64,000 bases of DNA from Phyllobacterium trifolii (GTDB taxonomy: Bacteria; Pseudomonadota; Alphaproteobacteria; Rhizobiales; Rhizobiaceae): NCBI RefSeq assembly GCF_014192095.1, contig NZ_JACHXN010000003.1, forward strand, positions 124,001-188,000. The letters are read 5' to 3'. The translations under genes were made by a program, and so were the position numbers. This document shows positions 50,107-60,712 of this stretch, piece after piece. The notes below the pieces were generated by a model. That model worked only from the letters and a program-made list of their open reading frames with translations. It did no database searches and was not told where the DNA came from. The first letter of the stretch is position 1, and each line of letters starts with the position of its first letter.

Positions 50107-50280
50107 TTTGGGACCTTTACAGGCCTTTTGGGCACTATCAAGGATGTGACTGTTTTTGCGCATCATTTCTGTGTGAGAAGTAATCCTGCAATGCGTGCGC
50201 GGCTGAGGGATTTAAGTATCATTTACAATTCGTTACCCAAAGCCGTTGTCATTTACAGAATCCTTGGTACCTTTATTCTC

Positions 50281-50883
50281 ATGGAGATTTTCAGAGACGC
50301 CAACAAAGAGACCGGATTTCTGAATGGACAGTTCCTTCTCGCTATGCCGGGAATGGACGACAGCCGGTTTGCGCGCTCGGTCATCTATGTTTGTGCGCAC
50401 TCTGAAAAAGGCGCTATGGGCCTGATCATCAACCGTATCCAGGACATGGAATTTTCGGATATCCTTGTTCAACTGGGTGTTCTCGATGAGCAACAGGCAA
50501 TCATGATGCCTGAACGGACGCGCGATTTTCTGGTGCGCAATGGGGGACCGGTCGAAATGCGGCGAGGCTTCGTCCTGCATTCCGATGACTATCTCACCGA
50601 TTCAACCATGCCGGTCGCAGAAGAAATTTGCCTGACGGGAACTGTGGATATACTGCGTGCCATCTCTGGTGGCCGCGGACCGCGCAAAGCCTTGATGACG
50701 CTGGGTTATTCCGGTTGGGCTTCGGGCCAACTCGAGACCGAGATCGCCAATAATGGCTGGCTCACCTGCAAGGCGTCGCAGGAGCTGCTTTTCGACACGG
50801 ATATCGAGAGCAAGTACGATCGAATTCTTGCCTATATGGGCGTTGATCCTTCGCGGCTGGCTACTGTCGCCGGTCACGCCTGA
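50281..50883 (+). CDS. YqgE/AlgH family protein
   Basis: 200 residues from ATG 50281. [21 protein letters not shown], here seen as [17 protein letters not shown], then [15 protein letters not shown] and the C-terminal [16 protein letters not shown] match the YqgE (AlgH) family, a conserved cytoplasmic fold of unknown biochemical role. The open frame extends back to 49306 through the antisense of the DsbD-like gene; the family begins at the chosen ATG. Confidence 0.93.
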   Translation: MEIFRDANKETGFLNGQFLLAMPGMDDSRFARSVIYVCAHSEKGAMGLIINRIQDMEFSDILVQLGVLDEQQAIMMPERTRDFLVRNGGPVEMRRGFVLHSDDYLTDSTMPVAEEICLTGTVDILRAISGGRGPRKALMTLGYSGWASGQLETEIANNGWLTCKASQELLFDTDIESKYDRILAYMGVDPSRLATVAGHA

Positions 50884-50932
50884 AGACCCCTTGCCAATTC
50901 ACCCTGACGGCCACCTGATGTGATTTTCTCGA

Positions 50933-50977
50933 CTTCCGGTGCTCATGGACGCAAATGTCCACTGCGCGCCGGTTCTC
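50933..50977. repeat. Short palindromic element between convergent genes
   Basis: CTTCCGGTGCTC at 50933-50944 and CGCGCCGGTTCTC ending at 50977 flank an inner hairpin TGGAC-GCAAAT-GTCCA (50946-50961). I recall closely similar ACCGGAAG/GAGAACCGG elements between genes in many rhizobial genomes. It lies between the 3' ends of yqgE and the EAL-domain gene and may act as a bidirectional terminator. Confidence 0.5.
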
Positions 50978-51027
50978 GGAAATCGCACCAGTTGACTCAT
51001 CAGGCTGAATTCTCAAGAGGTCTTTTA

Positions 51028-53928
51028 CTACGACGCTTTAGATTGCTGGAACTGCTCACGCAATAGCTTCGTCGCGACGTCCAGTGTAAGCGGCGGGCTG
51101 AACATGAAACTCTGCGCATACTCGCAGCCCATCTGGCGGAGCTGCAGCGCATCGCTCTCGTTCTCGATGCCTTCCGTCACAACCGACAATCCAAGATCAT
51201 GCGCCATGCTGATCATGGAACGAAGCAGTGTCACCTTCTGCGGTTGATCCGCCTTCAGGAAGGACCGGTCGATCTTGATCATGTCGAACGGGAAGGAGGT
51301 CAGGTAGGACAGCGAAGAGTACCCCGTGCCGAAATCATCGAGCGATACACCGACGCCCATCGCTTTGATGCTGGAGAGCACATAGTTGGAGCGCTCCGGA
51401 TTCTCCATCATCAGGGATTCCGTGAGTTCCAGTTTCAGGCTCGCCGGCTCGATCTGGGTTTGCAGGAGCACCGACCGTACGTCATCGATCAGGTCCTGCC
51501 GGATCAGCTGGCTGCTGGAAATATTGACGGAAACAAAGAGAGGCGAGGCGCCCAGATTGCGCTGCCAGTTGACGAGGTCTTCCGCCGCCTTCTGCATGGC
51601 GAAGAGGCCGAGCTGCACGATAAGGCCCGAACTTTCGGCAATCGGAATGAACTCCGACGGCGGAATGGAGCCACGGCGCGGGTGATCCCAGCGCATCAGG
51701 GCTTCGAACCCGGCAATGCTGTTGTCTTCAAGGCGCATGATTGGCTGATAGGCCATATGAATTTCGCGTCGCTCGAGCGCGCGACGCAGATCAGATTCCA
51801 GCTGAAGCCGGTCACTGCCCACAGCACGGAAGGCCGGCCGGAACGGCTCGATGCGATCGCCGCCGAACCGCTTGGCCTGGAACATGGCCAGCTCGGCATC
51901 CTTTACCAAGTCTTCCGGTGAGGCGGCGCTGCCGCTGGTCCAGGTAATCAGGCCAAGCGATGCAGTCAGCACGATCTCGCGTTTGGAAAAGGCAATCGGC
52001 GCCCGGATTGCCTGTTTCACCGCTTCGGCGAATGCGGCGATTTTGGCGGGCTCGCTCTCGGAAACAAGAATGAGGCCAAACTGATCGGCAGCCAGGCGGC
52101 TAAGCGTATCCTGCGGCCGCAACAGGCGGTGAAGACGACGTGAAATGGTCAGAAGAAATGTATCGCCCGCCGACATGCCAAGGCCGTCATTGACCTGCTT
52201 GAACCGGTCAATGTCGATGATGAACACGGTCGGGCGGATACGGCTCTCCGTCTGCGCCATGGTGATGACGGAGCCCAGGCGGTCCAGGAAGAGTTCGCGG
52301 TTCGGCAGGCCTGTCAGATTATCGTGCACAGCATCGTGCAGCAGGCGTTCTTCCGCCTTTTTCTGCTCGGTGACATCGATCAGTGTGCCGACACACCGGA
52401 CAATTTCACCATCGGACCCGATGACGGGGCGAGCCTTCAGCGAGTACCAGTAATAGTGGCCGTCATTGGCGCGCAGGCGGAATGTTTGTGAAATGCGGCC
52501 ACGCCTGTTTTCGAGAATAACGTCCAGGGTCGTGCGGAAGCGATCGCGGTCATCGGCGTGCAGAGTCGGCAACCAGTTGCGCACTGCGCCGTGCAAAGAA
52601 CTTGCCGAGGCTCCAAGGAAATTGGTGAGGTCCGGCGTGGTAACGACGCGATCACGCGGCACGTCCCAATCCCAGACGATATCCCCGGAACCGATAATGG
52701 CGAGCGCTTGCCGCTCCACATCGGAGAACAGGCCTTGTTGCAGAGCGCCGCCGGAAAATGCGTGCTGCATGACGGTGAAGCCGATGAGGAGAACGATGAG
52801 AACGAGGCCGCCGGCAAGCGCCGGCTGAATGATATCATTGGCCAGAATTCCCGATACCGTGAGCCAGCTGCCCATCAACCAGACGAGCAGGAGGATCCAC
52901 GTCGGTATCAACATGATCGCACGATCATAACTTCGGAAGGAGAAGAAGCCGATCAGCACGATGCCGGAGATGATGGTCAGGGCGAAGGAGAAGCGGGCAA
53001 TACCGGCCGCGATCGGTGGGTCGAATATGGCAACGCCGGAGACGATGCCGAGGCCGAGAATCCATGTCAGCGCGCCATAGCTGAAATTGTCATGCCATCG
53101 GTTGAGATTGAGGTAGGTGAAGAGGAAGATCACCAGCGTCGCCGCAAGCGCCACCTCGGTGCCCGCTCGCCACATCTGTTCATTGCCTGGCGTGATCTCT
53201 ATCAGCTTGTTCCAGAAGCCGAAATCAACGCAGATGTAGGCCAGTACCGCCCATGCGAGCGCGGCTGTTGCAGGAAAAAGCGACGTTCCCTTGACGACAA
53301 ACAGAATGGTCAGGAACAACGCGAGCAAGCCAGCGATTCCGAGCAGAATACCACGATAGAGCGTATAGGAATTGACCGTGTCCTTGTACGCATTTGGCTC
53401 CCAAACGTAAACCTGAGGCAAGTTGGGTGATGCTAGTTCGGCAACAAGCGTGATCACGGCTCCGGGATTGAGCGTAATCAGGAAAATATCGGCATCCTCG
53501 CTGGCTTGCCGGTCCAGCGCGAATCCCTCGCTCGGCGTAATGGACGCGATGCGGGTCGAACCGAGATCGGGCCAAATGAAACCTGATCCGACAAGGCGGA
53601 AGTGCGGCGCTACGATCAGCCGGTCGATCTGCTCGTCGGTCGGGTTGGCAAGGGAAAAGGCTGCCCAGTCGCCGGTAGACCGCTTGTCGTTGGCCTGCAC
53701 CTCGATACGGCGAACGATACCGTCGGTACCCGGTGCGGTGGAAATCTGGAAAGTCTCGCCTTGGTTCCGGTACACTTCAACGGCTTTTGACAGGTCGAGC
53801 GCCGTGCTTTCCTTGGTGATCTTGATTGTCTCGAACGCGTTCGCGGCCGACTGCATCGATATCAACAAAATGACGAGCGCAAAAACCCGCGATAAGCCTT
53901 TCAGCATTCGTCCCGTCAATAATTTCAC
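51028..53928 (-). CDS. Membrane cyclic-di-GMP phosphodiesterase with PAS, degenerate GGDEF and EAL domains
   Basis: About 966 residues from GTG 53928, chosen for AAAGG 8 nt upstream and the signal-like start that results. A periplasmic sensor region (about 35-180) is followed by seven or eight membrane helices (about 185-390; 7TMR-DISM-like layout), a PAS domain (about 415-530), a GGDEF domain with AADQF in place of GGDEF (about 608-618), and an EAL domain with GFEALMRW (about 740) and DDFGTGYSS (about 860). It should hydrolyse c-di-GMP and is unlikely to make it. It starts just after the GNAT gene. Confidence 0.92.
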   Translation of the reverse strand: MKLLTGRMLKGLSRVFALVILLISMQSAANAFETIKITKESTALDLSKAVEVYRNQGETFQISTAPGTDGIVRRIEVQANDKRSTGDWAAFSLANPTDEQIDRLIVAPHFRLVGSGFIWPDLGSTRIASITPSEGFALDRQASEDADIFLITLNPGAVITLVAELASPNLPQVYVWEPNAYKDTVNSYTLYRGILLGIAGLLALFLTILFVVKGTSLFPATAALAWAVLAYICVDFGFWNKLIEITPGNEQMWRAGTEVALAATLVIFLFTYLNLNRWHDNFSYGALTWILGLGIVSGVAIFDPPIAAGIARFSFALTIISGIVLIGFFSFRSYDRAIMLIPTWILLLVWLMGSWLTVSGILANDIIQPALAGGLVLIVLLIGFTVMQHAFSGGALQQGLFSDVERQALAIIGSGDIVWDWDVPRDRVVTTPDLTNFLGASASSLHGAVRNWLPTLHADDRDRFRTTLDVILENRRGRISQTFRLRANDGHYYWYSLKARPVIGSDGEIVRCVGTLIDVTEQKKAEERLLHDAVHDNLTGLPNRELFLDRLGSVITMAQTESRIRPTVFIIDIDRFKQVNDGLGMSAGDTFLLTISRRLHRLLRPQDTLSRLAADQFGLILVSESEPAKIAAFAEAVKQAIRAPIAFSKREIVLTASLGLITWTSGSAASPEDLVKDAELAMFQAKRFGGDRIEPFRPAFRAVGSDRLQLESDLRRALERREIHMAYQPIMRLEDNSIAGFEALMRWDHPRRGSIPPSEFIPIAESSGLIVQLGLFAMQKAAEDLVNWQRNLGASPLFVSVNISSSQLIRQDLIDDVRSVLLQTQIEPASLKLELTESLMMENPERSNYVLSSIKAMGVGVSLDDFGTGYSSLSYLTSFPFDMIKIDRSFLKADQPQKVTLLRSMISMAHDLGLSVVTEGIENESDALQLRQMGCEYAQSFMFSPPLTLDVATKLLREQFQQSKAS

Positions 53929-53947
53929 TGATATAACCTTTATTTCC

Positions 53948-54529
53948 CTAGCGCCGTACATCGCCTTCAATCATCGAGAAGAGCAGATGATCTTGCCACA
54001 TACCATTTATCTTTAAGTATGAGCGTAGCAGTCCTTCCCTCTGAAATCCGGCTTTTTCGAGAAGGCGGATCGATCTTTCATTGCTTGGAATACAGGCCGC
54101 TTCCAGCCGGTGCAACCTCACCTTGGTAAAAGCATAGGGAATAAGCAGTCCCAGAGCTTCGTGCATTAAACCCTGTCCGGCAAACGGCTCACCGATCCAG
54201 TAACCGATCATGCCATTCTGACCAACGCCGCGGCGGATATTGCCGAGCGTAATGCCTCCAAGCAGGCGCGAATCCTTGTTGCGGAAAAGAAAGAAGGGAT
54301 GGGCTGTGCCTGCTGCCGCCTCTTCGTCATAGTGACGAATTCTGTGGCGAAAGGCTCCACGCTCCAGATCGTCGGCCGCCCAGAGAGGTTCCCACGGCGA
54401 GAGGAACTCGCGGCTCTGCGCGCGAAGTGTGGACCACGCACGGTAATCGGAAAGTTGCGGCGGACGCAAATAGAGCCGCTCGCCCTGCAGGGGCGGCGCG
54501 GCGCTTTTCAGGAAGGGCAGGGCGATCAT
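53948..54529 (-). CDS. GNAT family N-acetyltransferase (RimJ/RimL-like)
   Basis: 193 residues. LRPPQLSDYRAWSTLRA, LLGGITLGNIRRG, the acetyl-CoA loop region GYWIGEPFAGQGLMHEAL and LHRLEAACIPSNERSIRLLEKAGFQ (IPSNERSIRLLEK) are hallmarks of the RimJ/RimL subgroup that acetylates N-termini of ribosomal or other proteins. Substrate unknown. It lies 15 nt after the M16 protease and just before the phosphodiesterase, all leftward, so thrC to this gene may form one operon. Confidence 0.9.
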   Translation of the reverse strand: MIALPFLKSAAPPLQGERLYLRPPQLSDYRAWSTLRAQSREFLSPWEPLWAADDLERGAFRHRIRHYDEEAAAGTAHPFFLFRNKDSRLLGGITLGNIRRGVGQNGMIGYWIGEPFAGQGLMHEALGLLIPYAFTKVRLHRLEAACIPSNERSIRLLEKAGFQREGLLRSYLKINGMWQDHLLFSMIEGDVRR

Positions 54530-54544
54530 GGCCTTGCCTTGCCG

Positions 54545-55840
54545 TCAGACCGCGATTTTTCGGGGACTTGCTGTTGCAGAAGTAAGCCCCTGACGGACAT
54601 CGGCGAATTTCATCAGCGAACCAACCGGACCGACAGCGGCAATGGTTGGCGTCGTATCGAGAAAGAGGCGGCCTGCGAGGTCCGTCAGGCGCTCTGTCGT
54701 GATCTTCGACAACCGCTCGACCAGTTCTTCGGTCGAGACTGCGTGCCCGTAGAGCAGCATCTGCCGTGCAATCTGTCCGGCCCTGCTCGCGGCACTTTCG
54801 TGTGACATCAGCAGACTGGCACGATATTGCGCCCGTGCACGGTTCAACTCTTCCTGACTGATGTTACGAGCCGCTTCATGCAGTTCATTGATGATAACTG
54901 GAACGAGCTTCTTGAGGTGGTTGCGCCCGGTTGCGGCGTGAATTCCAAAAATGCCGGTATCGGAAAAACCCCAGTGGAATGCATAGACCGAATAACACAA
55001 TCCGCGTTTCTCGCGCACTTCCTGGAAAAGACGGGAAGACATCCCACCGCCAAGGATCATGGCGAGCAATTGCGAAGCGTAGAAATCGCGAACGTGGTAG
55101 GCGCGTCCCTCGAAGCCGATGACCACCTGTGCGTCCATCAAGTCGCGTTGTTCGCGGAAATCGCCGCCAACATAATGCGACAGATCGGGCTCCGGTGCTG
55201 TTGATTTGGCACGAAAGGAACCGAGACGCTTCTCGACTTCGCGTACGAATTCATCGTGCTTCACACCGCCAGCGGCGACGACAACCATGCGCTCGGCGCT
55301 ATATTGTTCGTCCATATAGCGGCGTAGGTCGGCGGAAGAAAAGGATTGTACGGTTTCCGGAGTTCCAAGAATTGTCCGGCCGATCGTCTGGTCTTGGAAC
55401 GCTGCTTCCGTGAAGCGGTCAAAGACAACGTCGTCAGGCGTGTCGTGAGCTGCCCCGATTTCCTGCATGACAACATTTTTTTCGCGCTCGAGCTCGTCAG
55501 CGTCGAATTTCGAACCAGTCATGATATCGCTGAGGATGTCGATTGCCAGAGGCATGTCATCGCGCAAGACGCGCGCATAGTACGACGTTGTTTCAACACT
55601 GGTGGCCGCATTGATCTCGCCGCCTACGTCTTCAATGTCGGCTGCAATTTTCCAGGCGGAACGATTTTCAGTTCCCTTGAAAGCCATGTGTTCAAGAAGA
55701 TGAGCGATACCGTGTTGATGGCTGCCCTCATTCCTCGACCCTGCCTTGACCCAGATGCCAAGCGCTACACTCTCCACATGCGGCATTGTCTCTGTCGCAA
55801 TCGTCAAACCGTTGGAGAGGCGACTGATTTCAACGCCCAT
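54545..55840 (-). CDS. M16 family zinc peptidase (processing-peptidase-like)
   Basis: 431 residues, the length of mitochondrial processing peptidase beta-like bacterial proteins. The inverted zinc motif H-x2-E-H is in AHLLEHMAFKGT (His47, Glu50, His51) and the third ligand is Glu127 in VMQEIGA, 76 residues on as in the family. Active site therefore intact. Its ATG directly abuts the thrC stop codon, a conserved thrC-M16 arrangement in this group. Confidence 0.94.
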   Translation of the reverse strand: MGVEISRLSNGLTIATETMPHVESVALGIWVKAGSRNEGSHQHGIAHLLEHMAFKGTENRSAWKIAADIEDVGGEINAATSVETTSYYARVLRDDMPLAIDILSDIMTGSKFDADELEREKNVVMQEIGAAHDTPDDVVFDRFTEAAFQDQTIGRTILGTPETVQSFSSADLRRYMDEQYSAERMVVVAAGGVKHDEFVREVEKRLGSFRAKSTAPEPDLSHYVGGDFREQRDLMDAQVVIGFEGRAYHVRDFYASQLLAMILGGGMSSRLFQEVREKRGLCYSVYAFHWGFSDTGIFGIHAATGRNHLKKLVPVIINELHEAARNISQEELNRARAQYRASLLMSHESAASRAGQIARQMLLYGHAVSTEELVERLSKITTERLTDLAGRLFLDTTPTIAAVGPVGSLMKFADVRQGLTSATASPRKIAV

Positions 55841-57247
55841 TCAATGCTCCTTACCCGCCGCTCTTGAATGTCGGCTCACATACTCTTCCACACTTTTAAG
55901 GTCGTTGGGAAGTACCGTGTACTGTTCTTTTCGTTGCATGAGGTCGCCCAGCCAGAGCGGAAGGTCAGGATGAATGCCGCTTGCCGCCTCGACGGCATCG
56001 GGAAATTTCGCCGGATGAGCAGTGGCAAGTACAACGCTTGGCGTTTCCCGCCCGGCCTTCTCCCGCGCGACCTTCAGTCCGATGGCCGAGTGCGGATCAA
56101 GAAGATAGCCAGACTGCTTCAGGACATTTGCAATTGCCTCGGCCGTTTCCGCCCGGCTAGAGCGCCCCGCCGCGAATTCAGCGCGGATTGCGGCAAGCAC
56201 AGTGTCGGAAATCGTGAAGCTGCCTGACTGTTTCAACCCGTCCATCAATCGGCGCACTGCGCCGGCGTCCCTACCGTGCGCTTCAAAGAGCAGGCGCTCG
56301 AAATTGGAGGAAACCTGTATGTCCATGGAAGGCGATGTCGTGTGCAGTACGCCCCGGGTTTCATAAATTCCCGTTTCGATCGTGCGGGTCAAAATATCGT
56401 TATCGTTGGTCGCGATGACAAGTTGGTCAATCGGAAGGCCCATGCGCTTTGCAACGTAGCCCGCAAAGATATCGCCGAAATTGCCGGTCGGAACGGTGAA
56501 GGACACCGGGCGCTCGGGGCTTCCGAGCGAAACGGCAGCCGTGAAATAATAGACGATCTGTGGCATGATCCGCGCCCAGTTGATCGAATTGACCCCCGAC
56601 AGAGAAAGGGAATCGCGGAAGGCCAAATCGTTGAACATCCCTTTGACCAGAGACTGACAATCATCGAAATTCCCTTCGACGGCCAGCGCGTGGACATTCG
56701 ATGCCGCCGATGTCGTCATCTGCCGCTGCTGTACAGGCGAAACGCGGTTGTGCGGAAAGAGGATGAAGATATCCGTGCGATCCCGATTGGCAAATGCCTC
56801 AATGGCTGCACCGCCCGTATCGCCGGAAGTTGCACCGACGATGGTGGCGCGCTCGTTACGCTTGGTCAGGATATAATCCATCAGTCGCGCCAACAGCTGC
56901 ATCGCCACATCCTTGAAGGCGAGGGTTGGACCATGGAAAAGCTCGAGAACAAACTCGTTATGCCGGGTCTGTACCAATGGGCAGACCGCGTCGTGGCGGA
57001 ACGTACCATAGGCTTCATGCACCATTTTCTCGAAATCAGCCTGGTCTATGTCGCCGGTGATAAAAGGCGTCAGAACCTGAATGGCAGCTTCGGCATAGGT
57101 TTTGCCGCGCAGCGAGCGGATCTCGCTTGCGGAAAACTGTGGAAATTGCTTCGGAAGATAGAGCCCGCCGTCGCGGGCAAGACCGGACAAAAGCGCATCG
57201 GAAAAGCCCAAAACCGGCGCTTCTCCCCGGGTACTCACATATTTCAT
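55841..57247 (-). CDS. thrC: Threonine synthase
   Basis: PLP enzyme converting O-phosphohomoserine to threonine. 468 residues from ATG 57247, with GAGG upstream. MKYVSTRGEAPVLGFSDALL, the PLP lysine in HGPTLAFKDVAMQ (Lys112), VGATSGDTGGAAIEAF and TVPTGNFGDIFAGY are diagnostic of the long threonine synthase class. First gene of the leftward run thrC, M16 peptidase, GNAT and phosphodiesterase. Confidence 0.97.
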   Translation of the reverse strand: MKYVSTRGEAPVLGFSDALLSGLARDGGLYLPKQFPQFSASEIRSLRGKTYAEAAIQVLTPFITGDIDQADFEKMVHEAYGTFRHDAVCPLVQTRHNEFVLELFHGPTLAFKDVAMQLLARLMDYILTKRNERATIVGATSGDTGGAAIEAFANRDRTDIFILFPHNRVSPVQQRQMTTSAASNVHALAVEGNFDDCQSLVKGMFNDLAFRDSLSLSGVNSINWARIMPQIVYYFTAAVSLGSPERPVSFTVPTGNFGDIFAGYVAKRMGLPIDQLVIATNDNDILTRTIETGIYETRGVLHTTSPSMDIQVSSNFERLLFEAHGRDAGAVRRLMDGLKQSGSFTISDTVLAAIRAEFAAGRSSRAETAEAIANVLKQSGYLLDPHSAIGLKVAREKAGRETPSVVLATAHPAKFPDAVEAASGIHPDLPLWLGDLMQRKEQYTVLPNDLKSVEEYVSRHSRAAGKEH

Positions 57248-57392
57248 CTCGGTCGCCTCATGTGTTTTGCCCAATAGTGCTGTCACTGCCCTTGTCAAAA
57301 AAAGGCTGCAATGCCCCGTCGCATTATTTCCTTACCGTTGGTATAGAACACGCTCGTTCGTCAAGGTTCGTTCTTCAAGGAAAGTTCTGTTC

Positions 57393-58007
57393 ATGAAGTC
57401 AGAAGCACAAAAATCTCTGCCCTTCTATCAACTTTGCGCCCCGGTTTGTGCAATGATCTTTGCTTTGGGTCTTGCAGGATGCTCTACCAGCGGCAGCAAC
57501 AAAGACGACCCGAATAGTGAGAAAGCGCAGGCCACCGCGGAAGCGCAAAAACGCATAACAGCGTCAGAGTTGACAGCGTTCTGCCCCACCGTGACGATCC
57601 GCGAAGGGACCTCGGTCCTGACGAACTATGGAAAATCAGACAAGACGCCTGAGAACCTGATCTATCAAGCTTCGATCTCGAACCAAACACGGTCGTGCCA
57701 GTCAAGCGACGGTACCATGACCATGAATGTGGCCGTTTCCGGCAAGGTCGTACCCGGTCCGAAATTCACCCCCGGCACAATTACAGTGCCTATCCGCGTC
57801 GCCGTCATTCAGGGAACAAATGTGCTGTACTCGACGCTGCACAAACAGGCGATTTCCACTTCGGATGGCAGCGCTGCGACACAGTTCGTTTTCAACGATC
57901 CAAATGTGAGTTTCCCAAAGCCAACGGCACAGAACATTCAGGTGTTCATAGGTTTCGACGAAGGGCCTGCAAGCGCGGCTTCAAAATCAAAGCCGAAAAC
58001 ACAGTGA
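57393..58007 (+). CDS. Conserved lipoprotein of unknown function
   Basis: 204 residues from ATG 57393, with AAGGAAAG upstream. The N-terminus ends in the lipobox LGLAGC, followed by a Ser/Gly/Asp-rich linker. The mature domain is predicted beta-rich with AFCPTVTIREGTSVLTNYG and GKVVPGPKFTPGTITVPIRV; two Cys (FCP and RSCQSS) could pair. Family name not recognised. It diverges from thrC. Confidence 0.75.
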   Translation: MKSEAQKSLPFYQLCAPVCAMIFALGLAGCSTSGSNKDDPNSEKAQATAEAQKRITASELTAFCPTVTIREGTSVLTNYGKSDKTPENLIYQASISNQTRSCQSSDGTMTMNVAVSGKVVPGPKFTPGTITVPIRVAVIQGTNVLYSTLHKQAISTSDGSAATQFVFNDPNVSFPKPTAQNIQVFIGFDEGPASAASKSKPKTQ

Positions 58008-58010
58008 GAA

Positions 58011-58030
58011 GGCTGGCGCCATGCCAGCCC
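58011..58030 (+). terminator. Terminator-like hairpin after the lipoprotein gene
   Basis: GGCTGGC (58011-58017) pairs with GCCAGCC (58023-58029), loop 5 nt. It lies 4 nt past the stop and 21 nt from the end of the convergent HAD gene, so it could serve both. Only a short T-poor tail follows. Confidence 0.45.
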
Positions 58031-58050
58031 CCTCTAGATCCTGACCCCAG

Positions 58051-58737
58051 TCAGACTGCTTCGGACCACACCGTCATTGCTTCGATAACTGCCGGCAGAT
58101 CGCGATGACGGCTGATAACCGTTTCCGCGCCCGCATCGGTCAGCTTGTCGGCATGCCCCGGATACGTGTGAGCGCCGCCCGTAAAACCAATTACCCGCAT
58201 GCCCGCAGTCCGTGCAGCGTGAACGCCATGGCTCGAATCTTCGATAACGATACAGCGCGCCGGATCTACGTTGAACTGCTTCGCAGCGAACAAAAACACG
58301 TTTGGATCCGGCTTCGGCTTCTGTGTACCGACCTCTCGGGCTGAGAAGATGTGCGGGGCAAAGAGATCATAGAGCGTGCTTTGTTCGAGCATCATCTTCA
58401 ATGACGAACTGATCGAATTCGATGCGACACACTTGGGGTATTTCAATGCTGCAATAACCTGTTCGGCGCCTTCGATGACATTGAGTTCGTTGCGCAGCTT
58501 ATGGTCCATCTGCCGCGACGATTCTTCGATCAGCGAGGCCGAAATCGGAATGCCGGATTCCTTTTCCACCTGAAGCAGAATATCCGTCCAGGTCAGCCCG
58601 GCAAAACGTTCGGCGATGTCTTCCGGTTCAATGGGGTAGCCGGATTGTGTCAGCAACTGGGATTCGACTTCGGCGGCAAGAATTTCTGAATCGACGAGCA
58701 CGCCATCGCAGTCGAAAATAATAAGCTGAGGTTCCAT
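58051..58737 (-). CDS. HAD superfamily phosphatase (beta-phosphoglucomutase/Gph-like)
   Basis: 228 residues. Motif I is FDCDGVLVDSE with both Asp (9 and 11); ASNSISSSLK gives motif II, KPDPNVFLFAAKQF motif III and VIEDSSHGVHAARTAGM motif IV. The cap domain between motifs I and II is helical. Such enzymes hydrolyse sugar phosphates or phosphoglycolate; substrate unknown. It diverges from ccrM. Confidence 0.9.
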   Translation of the reverse strand: MEPQLIIFDCDGVLVDSEILAAEVESQLLTQSGYPIEPEDIAERFAGLTWTDILLQVEKESGIPISASLIEESSRQMDHKLRNELNVIEGAEQVIAALKYPKCVASNSISSSLKMMLEQSTLYDLFAPHIFSAREVGTQKPKPDPNVFLFAAKQFNVDPARCIVIEDSSHGVHAARTAGMRVIGFTGGAHTYPGHADKLTDAGAETVISRHRDLPAVIEAMTVWSEAV

Positions 58738-58761
58738 TAGTCATACCTGTTCGTAAAATAG

Positions 58762-60078
<1,317 letters not shown>

Positions 60079-60099
60079 GTCGGCGTTTCTGGCTGAAAC

Positions 60100-60711
60100 T
60101 CAGACGTCGATGCCGAGATTCTTCAGATCGGCCTTGAGTGTTTCAGGATCGATGAATTGCACCGATTGCCAACCTGCGGCCTTGGCACCGGCAACATTCT
60201 TGGCGCTGTCATCGATGAAAAGCGTCGCAGATGCTTCAAGGTCAAAGGTAGTGACGTGGTGATCGTAGATTGCCTTGTCGGGCTTGATCAGGCCGACATC
60301 GCCAGAAATCGTAACGCCGCGGCTTTCGGTCAGGAACGGGTATCGCTCCCAGGCCTCGCGCAAAGTGTCCGAGGCGAAATTGGTAAGCATCGTCACATCG
60401 TGACCATCGGCGATCAGCTTGCGCATGATCTCGACGCTGCCATCGATCGAATGCGGAACCATCATGTGCCAGTTCTGCCGGAACGCGCGGATATGGTGCT
60501 CGCGGTCGGGAAAATTGGCGACTAGGAGAGCCTCAGCCTCCGGCCATTTCCGCCCCCGATCCTGCTCGATATTCCACTCGTGTGTGCAGACGTTGTCGAA
60601 GAACCATTTGCGCTCATTTGCATCGGGAATGACATCCAGGAAGGCGGCATCTGGATCATAGTGAATAAGAACCATGCCAATGTCGAAAACGATATGCTTG
60701 ACCTGAGTCAT
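60100..60711 (-). CDS. HAD family hydrolase (YihX-like)
   Basis: 203 residues from ATG 60711, starting MTQVKHIVFDIGMVLIHYDP. Motif I is D-I-G-M-V, lacking the usual second Asp, as in the YihX/epoxide-hydrolase-N-like HAD subgroup; TNFASDTL, KPDKAIYDHHV and FIDDSAKNVAGAKAAGW are motifs II-IV. Likely a sugar-phosphate phosphatase, substrate unknown. AAGGAG lies 11 nt upstream. It begins immediately after mutY and is probably co-transcribed. Confidence 0.88.
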   Translation of the reverse strand: MTQVKHIVFDIGMVLIHYDPDAAFLDVIPDANERKWFFDNVCTHEWNIEQDRGRKWPEAEALLVANFPDREHHIRAFRQNWHMMVPHSIDGSVEIMRKLIADGHDVTMLTNFASDTLREAWERYPFLTESRGVTISGDVGLIKPDKAIYDHHVTTFDLEASATLFIDDSAKNVAGAKAAGWQSVQFIDPETLKADLKNLGIDV

Positions 60712-60712
60712 T

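Noticed and set aside
49306-50280. Plus-strand open frame joining the start of yqgE to the antisense of the DsbD-like gene, suggesting a 525-residue fusion
   Set aside because: The upstream part is the mirror of a real minus-strand gene, and the YqgE family begins at the ATG at 50281.
56276-57277. Plus-strand frame of 333 codons opposite thrC
   Set aside because: Antisense shadow; thrC is complete and conserved.
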